In this document: piece after piece, positions 33,440-41,130 of the stretch
Numbering within the stretch: position 1 is the first letter of the stretch
How the letters are laid out: each line of letters begins with the position of its first letter
Assembly: GCF_003999975.1 (NCBI RefSeq)
Contig: NZ_RJAC01000027.1
Span: 31,624 to 95,623, forward strand
Direction: 5' to 3'
Origin: Actinoplanes solisilvae
GTDB lineage: Bacteria > Actinomycetota > Actinomycetes > Mycobacteriales > Micromonosporaceae
DNA: 64,000 nucleotides
The notes under the pieces: model-generated
The model's database searches: none
What the model was told of the DNA's origin: nothing
What the model saw: the letters and a program-made list of their open reading frames with translations, nothing else
Program-made: the position numbers and the translations under genes

Positions 33440-34318
33440 ATGCCACCGGATCCGGACACCCCTGATCTCGAGGGTGAGCCGGTCGGCGCCGCCCTGGCCC
33501 GGATGCGCCGGCAGAAGCGGCTGACGGGCGCCAAACTCGCTGCCATCGTGCGGATGAGTCAACCCAAAATTTCCCGCATCGAGCGAGGAATAGGCCTGGC
33601 TGACCCGGAAGACATCGGGGCCATCGCTCGTGCCCTCGGCGCCGATGAGAACAACGTGGCCGAGTTGATGGCCCGGGCCGAGCGGTCCCAGGATCGGATG
33701 ACCGACTGGCGGCCGGCGACACCGAGCCTCGCCGGTCGGCAGAAGACCATGATGGACTGGGAGTTGACCGCCCAGTCCTTACGCGCCTTCGAACCGGTCC
33801 TCGTGCCCGGTCCGCTGCAGACCAGTGGCTATGCGAAGCTCGTGCTCCGGACCTTCCAGCGCCTGGCGCCGATGACCGCCGGCGATCTAACCGAGCCCGC
33901 GCTGCTGGCCGCCGTCTCGGCCCGGCTACGGAGGCAGGAGGTGCTGGCCGACCGGTCCAAGACGTTCCACTTCATCATCGGTGAGGCTGTCCTGAAACGC
34001 CGGCTCTACCCGCCGATCGAGATGCTGGCTCAGATCCATCACCTTCGCGAGGTCATCGCACGGAGCGACAACGTTCGCATCGGGATCGTTCCCGAAGAGG
34101 CACCGATCGACATTCCCCTGATGCACAACTTCTTCCTCTACGACGATGATCTCGTCGTGGTCGATCTCTACAACACCGGGCTCATCTCGCGCAGTCATCG
34201 CGACGTCGAAAGTTATCGCGGTGTTTTTGACGCACTTGACGCGGAGTCGACCGAGGTCGCACCGTTCCTCGCCCGATATGAGCAGAGCTACATCAAGCAG
34301 CTTCAATCGCCGGGTTAG
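33440..34318 (+). CDS. XRE-family regulator with DUF5753 domain
   Basis: This 292-residue protein has an N-terminal helix-turn-helix of the XRE type (GAALARMRRQKRLTGAKLA, then MSQPKISRIERGIGLA, residues about 15-65). A DUF5753 effector-like domain follows (ALRAFEPVLVPGPLQTSGYAKLV, IIGEAVLKRR, NVRIGIVPEEAP, DDDLVVVDLYNTGLIS). These proteins are common in actinobacteria beside small partner genes and often affect development or antibiotic production. The ATG has GGGAGG upstream. It overlaps the convergent bioD by 4 bases. Confidence 0.9.
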   Translation: MPPDPDTPDLEGEPVGAALARMRRQKRLTGAKLAAIVRMSQPKISRIERGIGLADPEDIGAIARALGADENNVAELMARAERSQDRMTDWRPATPSLAGRQKTMMDWELTAQSLRAFEPVLVPGPLQTSGYAKLVLRTFQRLAPMTAGDLTEPALLAAVSARLRRQEVLADRSKTFHFIIGEAVLKRRLYPPIEMLAQIHHLREVIARSDNVRIGIVPEEAPIDIPLMHNFFLYDDDLVVVDLYNTGLISRSHRDVESYRGVFDALDAESTEVAPFLARYEQSYIKQLQSPG

Positions 34319-35751
34319 TGGTGGCCCTCGCCGAACTCCTCGGCCCAGACGCGCCAGTTGTCGAGGACGCCGTAGAGGGCCGGGGTCAGCCAGCCCGGCG
34401 CTGAGCGGCGGAAGACGCCCGGGTCCATCGCGCCGGCGCCGTCGGGGAGGGCGCCGATCAGGTGGGGCACGAGCTCGCTGAGGTTGGCCCAGTGGACCAG
34501 TTCGGGGTCGGCGGGCCAGGCGCCGATGACAACCCCGGCCGGTACGCCCCGGCGGGCGAGCGCTTCGAGGGTGAGCGCGGTGTGGTTGAGGGTGCCGAGG
34601 CCGGCGCGGGCGACCACGATGGTGCTGATGCCCAGCGTGGTGGCCAGGTCGGCGACGGTCCACGACTCGCCCGAGGGCCGCACGCCCATCGGCACGAGCA
34701 GACCGCCGGCGCCCTCGACCAGCACGAGGTCGTGCTTGTCGGCCTCGGCCCGGATGGCATCGACCACCTCGTAGAGCTCGAGCGGCGGCAGCGAGGCCAC
34801 GGTGGCGGCGGCCAAGGGGGCCATCGGTTCGGGATATTCGGCCAGCGTGCGGGTGGTGTCCGGCGCGGCCAGGCGGGTGATGGTCTCGATGTCGGTGGGG
34901 GCGCCGGTTGCGATGCCGGTCTGCCCCGGCTTGATCACCGCGACGCGCAGCCCGGAAGCCTGCGCCGCCGCGGCCACGGCGGCGGTGACGATGGTCTTGC
35001 CGACGTCGGTGTCGGTGCCCGTGACGAGCACGACGCCCCGCCACTCCCCGGCCTCGGGCCGCCGCGGCTGGGGCTGGGCCTGGGCGGAGAGTTCAGCCGC
35101 GATCTCGGCGCCGAGTTCTTCGCCGCTGGGAAGCACCTCGTCAGCCAGCGCCGAGCCGGGAGCCTCCGGCGCGGGGGAAACGGGAGCGGGCGAAGCGGGC
35201 TCGGGCCCGACAGGCGCAGGGCTGACGGGCGCGGGGCTGACGGGCGCCGGCGTGTCGGGGGCGGGGCTGACAGGGGCGGGGCTGACAGGGGCGGGGCTGA
35301 CAGGGGCGGGGCTGACGGGCGCCGGTGCATCGGGTGCGGGGGAGACCGGCGCGGGAGAAACCGGCACAGGAAGATCTGGCACAGGATGGCCCGGGGAAGG
35401 AGAAGCGGGCGGCGCTTGCTCGGGGGCGAGCGGCTCGGGCTCGATCGGCGGGGCCGTGCTCGTCGGAGCGACGGGCTCGGGGACGACGACCAGCTCGGGG
35501 AGCTCGTGGCCGTTGCCGCGCTGAAGAGGGAGCGGCGCCGCGGTGACAGCGGATGGCTCGGCCGGGGCGACGAGGGCCTCCAGATCGATCGGGGTGAGGA
35601 GCAACTCGGGACCGACCAGGGCGATCGGGGCGGAGCGGCCGAGGGTAAAGCCCTTCGGGCAGGCCGAGAGGATCACATTCGCGGCCGGGAGGCGGGTCAG
35701 CACCTCGCGGAGGTCGGCGGAGGCGGCGGCGGAGCGATGGGGGCGGGTCAC
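34315..35751 (-). CDS. bioD: dethiobiotin synthetase with long repeat-rich N-terminal extension
   Basis: The C-terminal 238 or so residues form a normal BioD: RGVVLVTGTDTDVGKTIVT (P-loop), KPGQTGIATG, VLVEGAGGLLVPM and TLNHTALTLEAL. BioD closes the ureido ring of dethiobiotin from 7,8-diaminononanoate, CO2 and ATP. The first 240 residues are unusual, with about 75 folded-looking residues (ILSACPKGFTLGRSAPIALVGPELL in pieces), an acidic Pro-rich linker and 14 PVSPA-type repeats. The GTG start overlaps bioF by 4 bases (GTGA) with GGAG upstream. A BioD start after the repeats is not excluded. The nearby bioF and bioB support function in biotin synthesis. Confidence 0.9.
   Translation of the reverse strand: MTRPHRSAAASADLREVLTRLPAANVILSACPKGFTLGRSAPIALVGPELLLTPIDLEALVAPAEPSAVTAAPLPLQRGNGHELPELVVVPEPVAPTSTAPPIEPEPLAPEQAPPASPSPGHPVPDLPVPVSPAPVSPAPDAPAPVSPAPVSPAPVSPAPVSPAPDTPAPVSPAPVSPAPVGPEPASPAPVSPAPEAPGSALADEVLPSGEELGAEIAAELSAQAQPQPRRPEAGEWRGVVLVTGTDTDVGKTIVTAAVAAAAQASGLRVAVIKPGQTGIATGAPTDIETITRLAAPDTTRTLAEYPEPMAPLAAATVASLPPLELYEVVDAIRAEADKHDLVLVEGAGGLLVPMGVRPSGESWTVADLATTLGISTIVVARAGLGTLNHTALTLEALARRGVPAGVVIGAWPADPELVHWANLSELVPHLIGALPDGAGAMDPGVFRRSAPGWLTPALYGVLDNWRVWAEEFGEGHH
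35155..35364 (-). repeat. 15-bp tandem repeat coding PVSPA in bioD
   Basis: This stretch consists of about 14 units of 15 bases, most encoding PVSPA and four or five variants (PDAPA, PDTPA, PVGPE, PASPA, PEAPG). At the DNA level the central units share GGGGCTGACAGGGGC-type identity, indicating recent expansion by slippage. It sits in the linker between the unknown N-terminal part and the synthetase domain. Confidence 0.85.
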
Positions 35752-36881
35752 GGTGAGCACTCCACGATCACGTCCAGGGCGCGGGCGAAATCGCCGTCGG
35801 GGATGCCCGCGTTCAGGGTGAGGCGCAGGCGGGAACTGCCGTCGGGGGTGGACGGCGGGCGGAAGCAGCCGACGGCGATGCCGTGGTCGCGGCAGTCCTC
35901 GGCCCAGGCGAGCGCCGCCTCGGGGCCGGGGGCCATGACCGACAGGACACCCGCGGCCGGCTCGGAGACCTGCAGCCCGGCCTCGCGCAACCGCGAGACG
36001 GTCAGGGCGCCGCGGGAGGTCAGGAGGGCACGGCGGTCGTCGGCGGCACGGGCGACGTTGACCGCCTCGAGCACCCCGGCGGCGACGGCGGGCGGTAACG
36101 CGGTGTCGTAGATGAACGTGCGGCCGCTGTCGACCAGGTGTTGCACGAACGGGGCGGGACCGGCGACGACGCCGCCCGCGCCACCCAGCGATTTGGACAG
36201 CGTGGCGGTGATGATCACGTCGTTGCGGCCGGCCAGCCCCGCCGCGACCACGCCGCCGGCGCCGGACGGGCCGAGCAGGCCGAGGGCGTGGGCGTCGTCG
36301 ACCAGCAGCAGCGCGCCGCGGGACGACGTCACCTCGTGGAGCGACGCGAGTGGGGCCAGGTCGCCGTCGACCGAGAAGATCGACTCGGTGATGACGAGCG
36401 CACGGCCGGGGTGGGTGTCGAGGATCTCAGCGACGCCGGCCGGGGAGTTGTGGGGCGCGACCACGGTGCGTACGCCGGAGATCTTGCAGCCGTCGATCAG
36501 CGAGGCGTGGTTGTAGGCGTCGGAGACGATCAGGTCACACACGCCGGCGAGGCTGCGCACGGCCGCGAGGTTGGCCAGGTAGCCCGACGAGAAGACCAGC
36601 GCGGACGGCGAGCCCAGCCAGTCGGCCAGCGCACACTCGAGCTCGGCATGGGACGTCGTCGATCCGCGGACGAGGCGGGAACCGGTGGCGCCCAGCCCGT
36701 ACGCGGAAAGACCTTGGACTGAGGCGTCGATCACCCGAGGGTGGGTGGCCAGGCCGAGATAGTCGTTGCCGGCCAGATCGACGACGGGGTCGCCGGCCGG
36801 ACGCGGGCGCAGCCGACGGGTCAGCCCGGCCTTGGCCCTGCTTGCGGCCAGGCCTTCCAGGGCCTCCAACCAGTCAGCCAA
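35748..36881 (-). CDS. bioF: 8-amino-7-oxononanoate synthase
   Basis: This 377-residue PLP enzyme condenses pimeloyl-CoA (or -ACP) with alanine to form 8-amino-7-oxononanoate. Typical motifs are VDLAGNDYLGLATHPRV, GATGSRLVRGSTTSHAELE, DAYNHASLIDG, TESIFSVDGDLAPLA, LLLVDDAHALGLLG and the PLP-lysine segment TLSKSLGGAGG. It starts at ATG 36881 and heads the bioF-bioD transcript, divergent from bioB. No bioA gene is present in the window. Confidence 0.94.
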   Translation of the reverse strand: MADWLEALEGLAASRAKAGLTRRLRPRPAGDPVVDLAGNDYLGLATHPRVIDASVQGLSAYGLGATGSRLVRGSTTSHAELECALADWLGSPSALVFSSGYLANLAAVRSLAGVCDLIVSDAYNHASLIDGCKISGVRTVVAPHNSPAGVAEILDTHPGRALVITESIFSVDGDLAPLASLHEVTSSRGALLLVDDAHALGLLGPSGAGGVVAAGLAGRNDVIITATLSKSLGGAGGVVAGPAPFVQHLVDSGRTFIYDTALPPAVAAGVLEAVNVARAADDRRALLTSRGALTVSRLREAGLQVSEPAAGVLSVMAPGPEAALAWAEDCRDHGIAVGCFRPPSTPDGSSRLRLTLNAGIPDGDFARALDVIVECSP

Positions 36882-36981
36882 GGCGCCCTCCAGCGATCAC
36901 GAGAATGGAAAACTACCACCCACCACCGACACTGTTTCCGGCCCCGAAGCCCCCGGCCCACCCCAGAAGAACCGCCTGAGC

Positions 36982-37116
36982 GCTTCCATCCAACCGCCCC
37001 GCCCACCACCCAGGACCGGACTGAAGGCTTCCATCCAACCGCCCCGCCCACCACCCAGGACCGGACTGAAGGCTTCCGTCCAACCGCCCCGCCCACCACC
37101 CAAGACCGGACTGAAG
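36982..37116 (+). repeat. 45-bp tandem repeat array upstream of bioB
   Basis: Three near-identical 45-bp units begin at 36982, 37027 and 37072, each containing the CATCCAACCGCCCC and ACTGAAGG blocks. The third unit has CGTCC for CATCC and AAGA for AGGA. A degenerate unit precedes them (about 36955-36981) and another partial start follows at 37117. The array lies between divergent bioF and bioB. The unit length is a multiple of three and the bioB frame stays open through it. The single related copy in the window is in hemQ at 12219-12260. Confidence 0.9.
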
Positions 37117-37134
37117 GCTTGCTACCGTTCGGGC

Positions 37135-38130
37135 ATGTCAGAGATCCTCGACCGGGCCCGCGCCCAGGTTCTTACCGACGGTGTCGGCCTCGACGAGGCG
37201 CAGATCCTCGAGGTGCTGCGGTCGCCCGACGAAGATCTTCCCGAGCTGCTTCAGCTGGCTCACGACGTACGCATGAAGTGGTGCGGACCCGAGGTCGAGG
37301 TCGAGGGCATCATCTCGCTCAAGACCGGCGGCTGCCCCGAGGACTGCCACTTCTGCTCGCAGTCCGGCCTGTTCGCGTCGCCGGTGCGCTCGGTCTGGCT
37401 CGACATCCCGTCGCTGGTCGAGGCGGCCAAGCAGACCGCCGCCACGGGGGCGACCGAGTTCTGCATCGTGGCCGCCGTCCGCGGGCCCGACAAGCGGCTC
37501 ATGCAGCAGATGCGTGAGGGCGTCAAGGCGATCAAGGCCGAGGTCGACATCCAGGTCGCGGCCAGCCTCGGCATGCTCACCCAGGAGCAGGTCGACGACC
37601 TGGTCGACATGGGTGTGCACCGCTACAACCACAACCTCGAGACGTGCGAGTCGCACTTCCCGAACGTGGTGACCACCCACACGTGGGAAGAGCGCTGGAG
37701 CACCCTCAAGATGGTGCGCGACTCGGGCATGGAGGTCTGCTGCGGCGGCATCCTGGGCCTCGGCGAGTCGCTGGAGCAGCGGGCCGAGTTCGCCGCCCAG
37801 CTGGCTCAGCTCGACCCGCACGAGGTCCCGATGAACTTCCTCAACCCGCGGCCGGGCACGCCGTTGGGTGACCAGCCGGTCGTCGAGGGCAAGGACGCAC
37901 TGCGTGCCATCGCCGCGTTCCGCCTCGCCATGCCCCGTACGATCCTGCGGTTCGCCGGCGGCCGGGAGATCACCCTGGGCGACCTGGGTACGCGCGACGG
38001 GCTGCTCGGCGGCATCAACGCGGTGATCGTCGGCAACTACCTGACGACGCTGGGCCGCCCGGCGACCGCCGACCTCGAGCTGCTGCAAGACCTGAAGATG
38101 CCGGTCAAGGCGCTGTCGGCGACGATCTGA
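37135..38130 (+). CDS. bioB: biotin synthase
   Basis: This 331-residue radical-SAM enzyme inserts sulfur into dethiobiotin to make biotin. The radical-SAM cysteines are Cys67, Cys71 and Cys74 in TGGCPEDCHFCSQSG. Other markers are YNHNLETCESHFPNVVTTHT, MEVCCGGILGLGES and NFLNPRPGTPL. The ATG at 37135 has no good ribosome site, although the reading frame is open far upstream through the 45-bp repeats. The bsaP gene follows 1 base after the stop codon. In mycobacteria biotin synthases need the BsaP helper, so the two probably function together. Confidence 0.95.
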   Translation: MSEILDRARAQVLTDGVGLDEAQILEVLRSPDEDLPELLQLAHDVRMKWCGPEVEVEGIISLKTGGCPEDCHFCSQSGLFASPVRSVWLDIPSLVEAAKQTAATGATEFCIVAAVRGPDKRLMQQMREGVKAIKAEVDIQVAASLGMLTQEQVDDLVDMGVHRYNHNLETCESHFPNVVTTHTWEERWSTLKMVRDSGMEVCCGGILGLGESLEQRAEFAAQLAQLDPHEVPMNFLNPRPGTPLGDQPVVEGKDALRAIAAFRLAMPRTILRFAGGREITLGDLGTRDGLLGGINAVIVGNYLTTLGRPATADLELLQDLKMPVKALSATI

Positions 38131-38131
38131 G

Positions 38132-38308
38132 ATGTACTGCGACCGGTGCGGCCAGCTCACCTCTGAGGGTGATCACACGGCGTGTGCCTCGGCCCGCGAG
38201 CTGGAGCCCCCTCGCTTCTGCCCCGACTGCCGCCGGCGCATGAGGGTGCAGGTCGTGCCGACCGGGTGGACCGCCACCTGCGTCGAGCACGGCACCCGTA
38301 CGTCATAG
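38132..38308 (+). CDS. bsaP: biotin synthase auxiliary protein BsaP
   Basis: This 58-residue protein has cysteines in pairs and singles (YCDRCGQLTSEGDH, ACASAREL, RFCPDCRRR, TATCVEHG). It follows bioB by 1 base. In mycobacteria a small Cys-rich protein called BsaP, encoded directly downstream of bioB, is required for biotin synthase activity and carries an iron-sulfur cluster. Size, cysteine spacing and position fit. The start is ATG 38132. It overlaps the convergent GNAT gene by 6 bases. Confidence 0.8.
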   Translation: MYCDRCGQLTSEGDHTACASARELEPPRFCPDCRRRMRVQVVPTGWTATCVEHGTRTS

Positions 38309-39346
38309 GCGGGACGTCTCTTTGCCGGCCTCACGGTGACCGGCGATCGGCAACGTCACACTGACGAGCGTGCCGTCGCGCTCGACCGGGCCGGCCCCGA
38401 GACGCCGCAGGGTGCGCAGCATCGCCACGTTGTCGGCGGCGGTGTGCGCGACCAGCGCGGCGAAGTGGGTGTGTTCCGCATAGGCCCGCACCCGGCGCAG
38501 CAGGGCGGTGCCGATGCCGCGGCGCTGCCAGTCGTCTTCCACCAGCATCGCGATCTCGCCCAGGTCGCCCTCGACGAGCAGGTTGGCCATCGCCACGACC
38601 CGGTCGCCGGCCAGCGCCAGCAGGGTGCGGCCGTCGTCGACCGGATCGAGCAGGCGGGCCAGCCGTGTCTCGTTCGGCGGTCCGCCGCCCAGGTAGCGGC
38701 GCTGGACGGTCTCGGCCGAGCTGCGCTCGTGCAGGCCGCGGACGGCCTCGAGGTCGTCCGCGGTGGCCGCCCGGATCAGCAGCTCGGTGCCGTCGGGCAG
38801 CAGCAGCGTGGTGTGCTCCTCCTGCCGGTGCAGTATCGCGCCGGAGAGCTCGACCAGAGCCTGCGCCCGCGCGTATTCGGCCGGGGTGAAGGCCGGGATC
38901 GCGCGCAGCACCTCGAACGAGCCGCCGGTCGGGTCGGCCAGCGTCATGCGCGAGGCGTCGTAGCCGGGGCGGGTGGCCGGCGACTCGGGCCGCCAGCGCA
39001 CCTCGGTCGCGTCGAGCAGGGCGACGAGCGCCTCGCCGAGGGTGTCGGGATCGTGCACGAGCCGGCCGGCCAGCGCGAGCGCCCGGGTCGGCTGGTCGAC
39101 CAGGCCCTGCGCTTCGGCCCGGGCCACGAACGCGTCGCGGCCGCGGCCCTTGGCGATCGCGGAGAGCAGGTCGGACTCGGTCATCGAGTCGGGCGCGTCG
39201 ATCAGGAAGTCGTCGACCGCGCCCTTCTCGGTCGTGTGCACCTGGACGGCGAGGATGTTCACCGATTTCAGGGCGAGACTGGCGGTCAGAACGGAGAGGT
39301 AGCCCGGCCGGTCGTCAACCGTGGCCCGGATCCGCCACAGTGCCAT
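38303..39346 (-). CDS. ACT-domain/GNAT acetyltransferase fusion
   Basis: This 347-residue protein has an N-terminal ACT domain (residues about 1-75, LWRIRATVDDRPGYLSVLT, AVQVHTTEKGAVDDFLI), a linking region and a C-terminal GNAT domain (about 190-335, LLIRAATADDLEAVRGLHERSSAET, MLVEDDWQRRGIGTALLRRV). ACT domains bind amino acids and regulate attached enzymes, so acetylation may be controlled by an amino acid. The ATG at 39346 has AGGAG 8 bases upstream. Its partner gene upstream is also an ACT protein. Confidence 0.88.
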   Translation of the reverse strand: MALWRIRATVDDRPGYLSVLTASLALKSVNILAVQVHTTEKGAVDDFLIDAPDSMTESDLLSAIAKGRGRDAFVARAEAQGLVDQPTRALALAGRLVHDPDTLGEALVALLDATEVRWRPESPATRPGYDASRMTLADPTGGSFEVLRAIPAFTPAEYARAQALVELSGAILHRQEEHTTLLLPDGTELLIRAATADDLEAVRGLHERSSAETVQRRYLGGGPPNETRLARLLDPVDDGRTLLALAGDRVVAMANLLVEGDLGEIAMLVEDDWQRRGIGTALLRRVRAYAEHTHFAALVAHTAADNVAMLRTLRRLGAGPVERDGTLVSVTLPIAGHREAGKETSRL

Positions 39347-39451
39347 GCGTGGCACTCCTTTCGGCGAGTCACATCAGTTGTACCGCCTTCAATCTTCCTC
39401 GTGAGCTGTTAAGCGGACATTGCTTGAGCTGCGCTTTCGGCGAGAGACCGA

Positions 39452-40159
39452 TCACAGCGGCGACGGCACGGCGGCCGCGTCGAGCCGGTCGCCGAGGATC
39501 ACCGCGGCCGCCTTGACGAGCTGGGCGACCCGGTCGACCTCGGTGACGTGGAAGGCGGCCGGGGGCAGCTCCTCCTCGTCGGAGCGGGCGAGGACCAGCA
39601 CGAGGCCGGCCCGACCGAACGGGGCGATCGCGTAACGGGTGCTCTCGGCGCCGGAGAGCGGCCGGGCCCGCAACGGGGTGATCTCGGGCAGCACCAGCGG
39701 GGACGGAGCGCGCCAGCTCGCGTACGCCACGGCGGGCTCGGACGGCAACGTGCGGGGCTCGGCCGAGCGGGCGGCCCAGTCGGACGGGACCACGGCGGCG
39801 GCGGCCCAGTCGGCCGCGAGCAGGCCGGGCACGGCGTCGACCAGCGTGGCGAGACCGTCGGCCGGGTTCGCGGCGACCTGGGCGAGCAGTTCGGCGTCGT
39901 GACCGCCCGAGATGGGGGCACCGATCGCCTTCCACACACCGTCGACCTGCACACCGGGGATCGCGGCGAGACCGGCGAGGAGCCGCTCCACGCGAGAGGC
40001 CCCGGGCCACACGACGGTGAAGTCGTCGACGGCGCGGCCGCCGAGCCGTTCGAGGACCACCACCTGCACGATGTCGGCGCCGGCGACGCCCAGCGTGCGC
40101 GCCACCTGGCCGAGAGCGCCGGGGCGGTCGGGCAGGGTAACTCGAACTCGCAGCAACAT
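39452..40159 (-). CDS. ACT-domain protein
   Basis: This 235-residue protein has an N-terminal ACT domain (VRVTLPDRPGALGQVARTLGVAGADIVQVVVLER, residues about 4-70) of the amino-acid-binding type. A C-terminal half of about 150 residues is Ala/Pro-rich and resembles a GAF-like or unknown sensor (YAIAPFGRAGLVLVLARSD). It has no DNA-binding motif. GGGAGAAG precedes the ATG. It shares direction and a similar ACT start with the following ACT-GNAT gene, with 105 bases between. Confidence 0.8.
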   Translation of the reverse strand: MLLRVRVTLPDRPGALGQVARTLGVAGADIVQVVVLERLGGRAVDDFTVVWPGASRVERLLAGLAAIPGVQVDGVWKAIGAPISGGHDAELLAQVAANPADGLATLVDAVPGLLAADWAAAAVVPSDWAARSAEPRTLPSEPAVAYASWRAPSPLVLPEITPLRARPLSGAESTRYAIAPFGRAGLVLVLARSDEEELPPAAFHVTEVDRVAQLVKAAAVILGDRLDAAAVPSPL

Positions 40160-40303
40160 GCGGCTTCTCCCGTCTGACGGCACGACGAGGCCGTCCCCGT
40201 AGGCGTACAGCCTGACAATTCGGCGTTTCGCCCTGGTTGCGACGTCATGTCTGAAGGGGTCAAGTGCCGAGGATCACATCAGCGTACGAGTAGGGTCTCA
40301 GAC

Positions 40304-40423
40304 GTGATTTGTCAGGCCTGCCGGGAGCGGCGGCACGAGGAGTGCCGGGGCGGCTCCTGGTGCGACTGCCAGCACAAGGCGCCCGAGCCGACTCCGCCGG
40401 TCACCGGCCCACCCGGCTCATGA
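40304..40423 (+). CDS. small cysteine-rich protein (39 aa)
   Basis: The 39-residue protein has VICQACRERRHEECRGG followed by WCDCQHKAPE. Spaced Cys and His suggest a small zinc knuckle. It overlaps the start of the RibD-like gene by 4 bases (ATGA), so the two are coupled. Such short proteins recur beside ribD-type genes in actinobacteria, from general knowledge. The GTG start has no strong ribosome site. Confidence 0.6.
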   Translation: MICQACRERRHEECRGGSWCDCQHKAPEPTPPVTGPPGS

Positions 40424-41130
40424 CCGCGTTCACCGCGTGGCCGTCGTCGCCCGACGGACTGGTCGAGCTCTACCCACGGTTGCCCGAGCCGGCGTTGCGG
40501 GTCAACTTCATCGCCAGCGTCGACGGCGCGGTCACGGTCGACGGGCTTTCCGGCGGCCTGCACGGCCCCGGCGACAAAGAGATCTTCGAGTCGCTGCGGA
40601 TGGTCTGCGACGCGCTGATCGTGGCGTCGGGCACGGTCAAGGCGGAGAACTACGACGCGCTGCGGCTGACCCCCGAGGCCCGCAAATGGCGGCTCGACCA
40701 CGGCCTGCCCGAGTTCCCGCTCATGGTGATCGTCTCGCGTTCGCTGAACCTCGACCTCGACCAGCTCGTCTTCTCGGACGCCCCGATCCGCCCGATCGTG
40801 CTGACCTGCCGCGGCGCGCCGGCCGAGCGGGTCGCCGAGGTGGCCGACGTCATCGCGGCCGGCGATGACCGGGTCGACCTGGCCGCGGGGGTCGCCGCCC
40901 TGCACGAGCGGGGCGCCACTCAGCTTCTCAGCGAGGGCGGCCCCCACCTGCTCGGTTCACTGATCGAGGCCGACCTGGTGACCGAGCTGTGCCTGACCGT
41001 CTCGCCGATGCTGGTGGGCGGCGGCCCGGGTCGAATCGCGGCCGGACCCGCCACCCCGCAGCCGCGGAGCATGTCCCTGCGCCACGTGCTCACGCTCGAG
41101 GACATGCTCTTCCTGCGTTACGGCCGCTGA
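40420..41130 (+). CDS. RibD C-terminal-like pyrimidine reductase
   Basis: This 236-residue protein matches the RibD-C (bacterial dihydrofolate-reductase-fold) family that uses NADPH on pyrimidine or pterin-like compounds. Motifs are RVNFIASVDGAVTVDGLSGG, MVCDALIVASGTVKAENYD, PLMVIVSRSLNLDL, TQLLSEGGPHLLGSL and VTELCLTVSPMLVGGGPGR. It lacks a deaminase domain, so it is not a full RibD. It is coupled to the small Cys-rich gene and ends 13 bases into the convergent gene. Confidence 0.88.
   Translation: MTAFTAWPSSPDGLVELYPRLPEPALRVNFIASVDGAVTVDGLSGGLHGPGDKEIFESLRMVCDALIVASGTVKAENYDALRLTPEARKWRLDHGLPEFPLMVIVSRSLNLDLDQLVFSDAPIRPIVLTCRGAPAERVAEVADVIAAGDDRVDLAAGVAALHERGATQLLSEGGPHLLGSLIEADLVTELCLTVSPMLVGGGPGRIAAGPATPQPRSMSLRHVLTLEDMLFLRYGR

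Noticed and set aside
36982..37116. CRISPR array
   Set aside because: The 45-bp units abut without unique spacers, and no cas genes are present, so it is a plain tandem repeat.
36766..37134. In-frame N-terminal extension of BioB through the repeats, treated as coding
   Set aside because: The extended sequence starts inside antisense bioF and has no ribosome site or homology. The ATG at 37135 begins the normal BioB length, so the extension is only raised as a finding.
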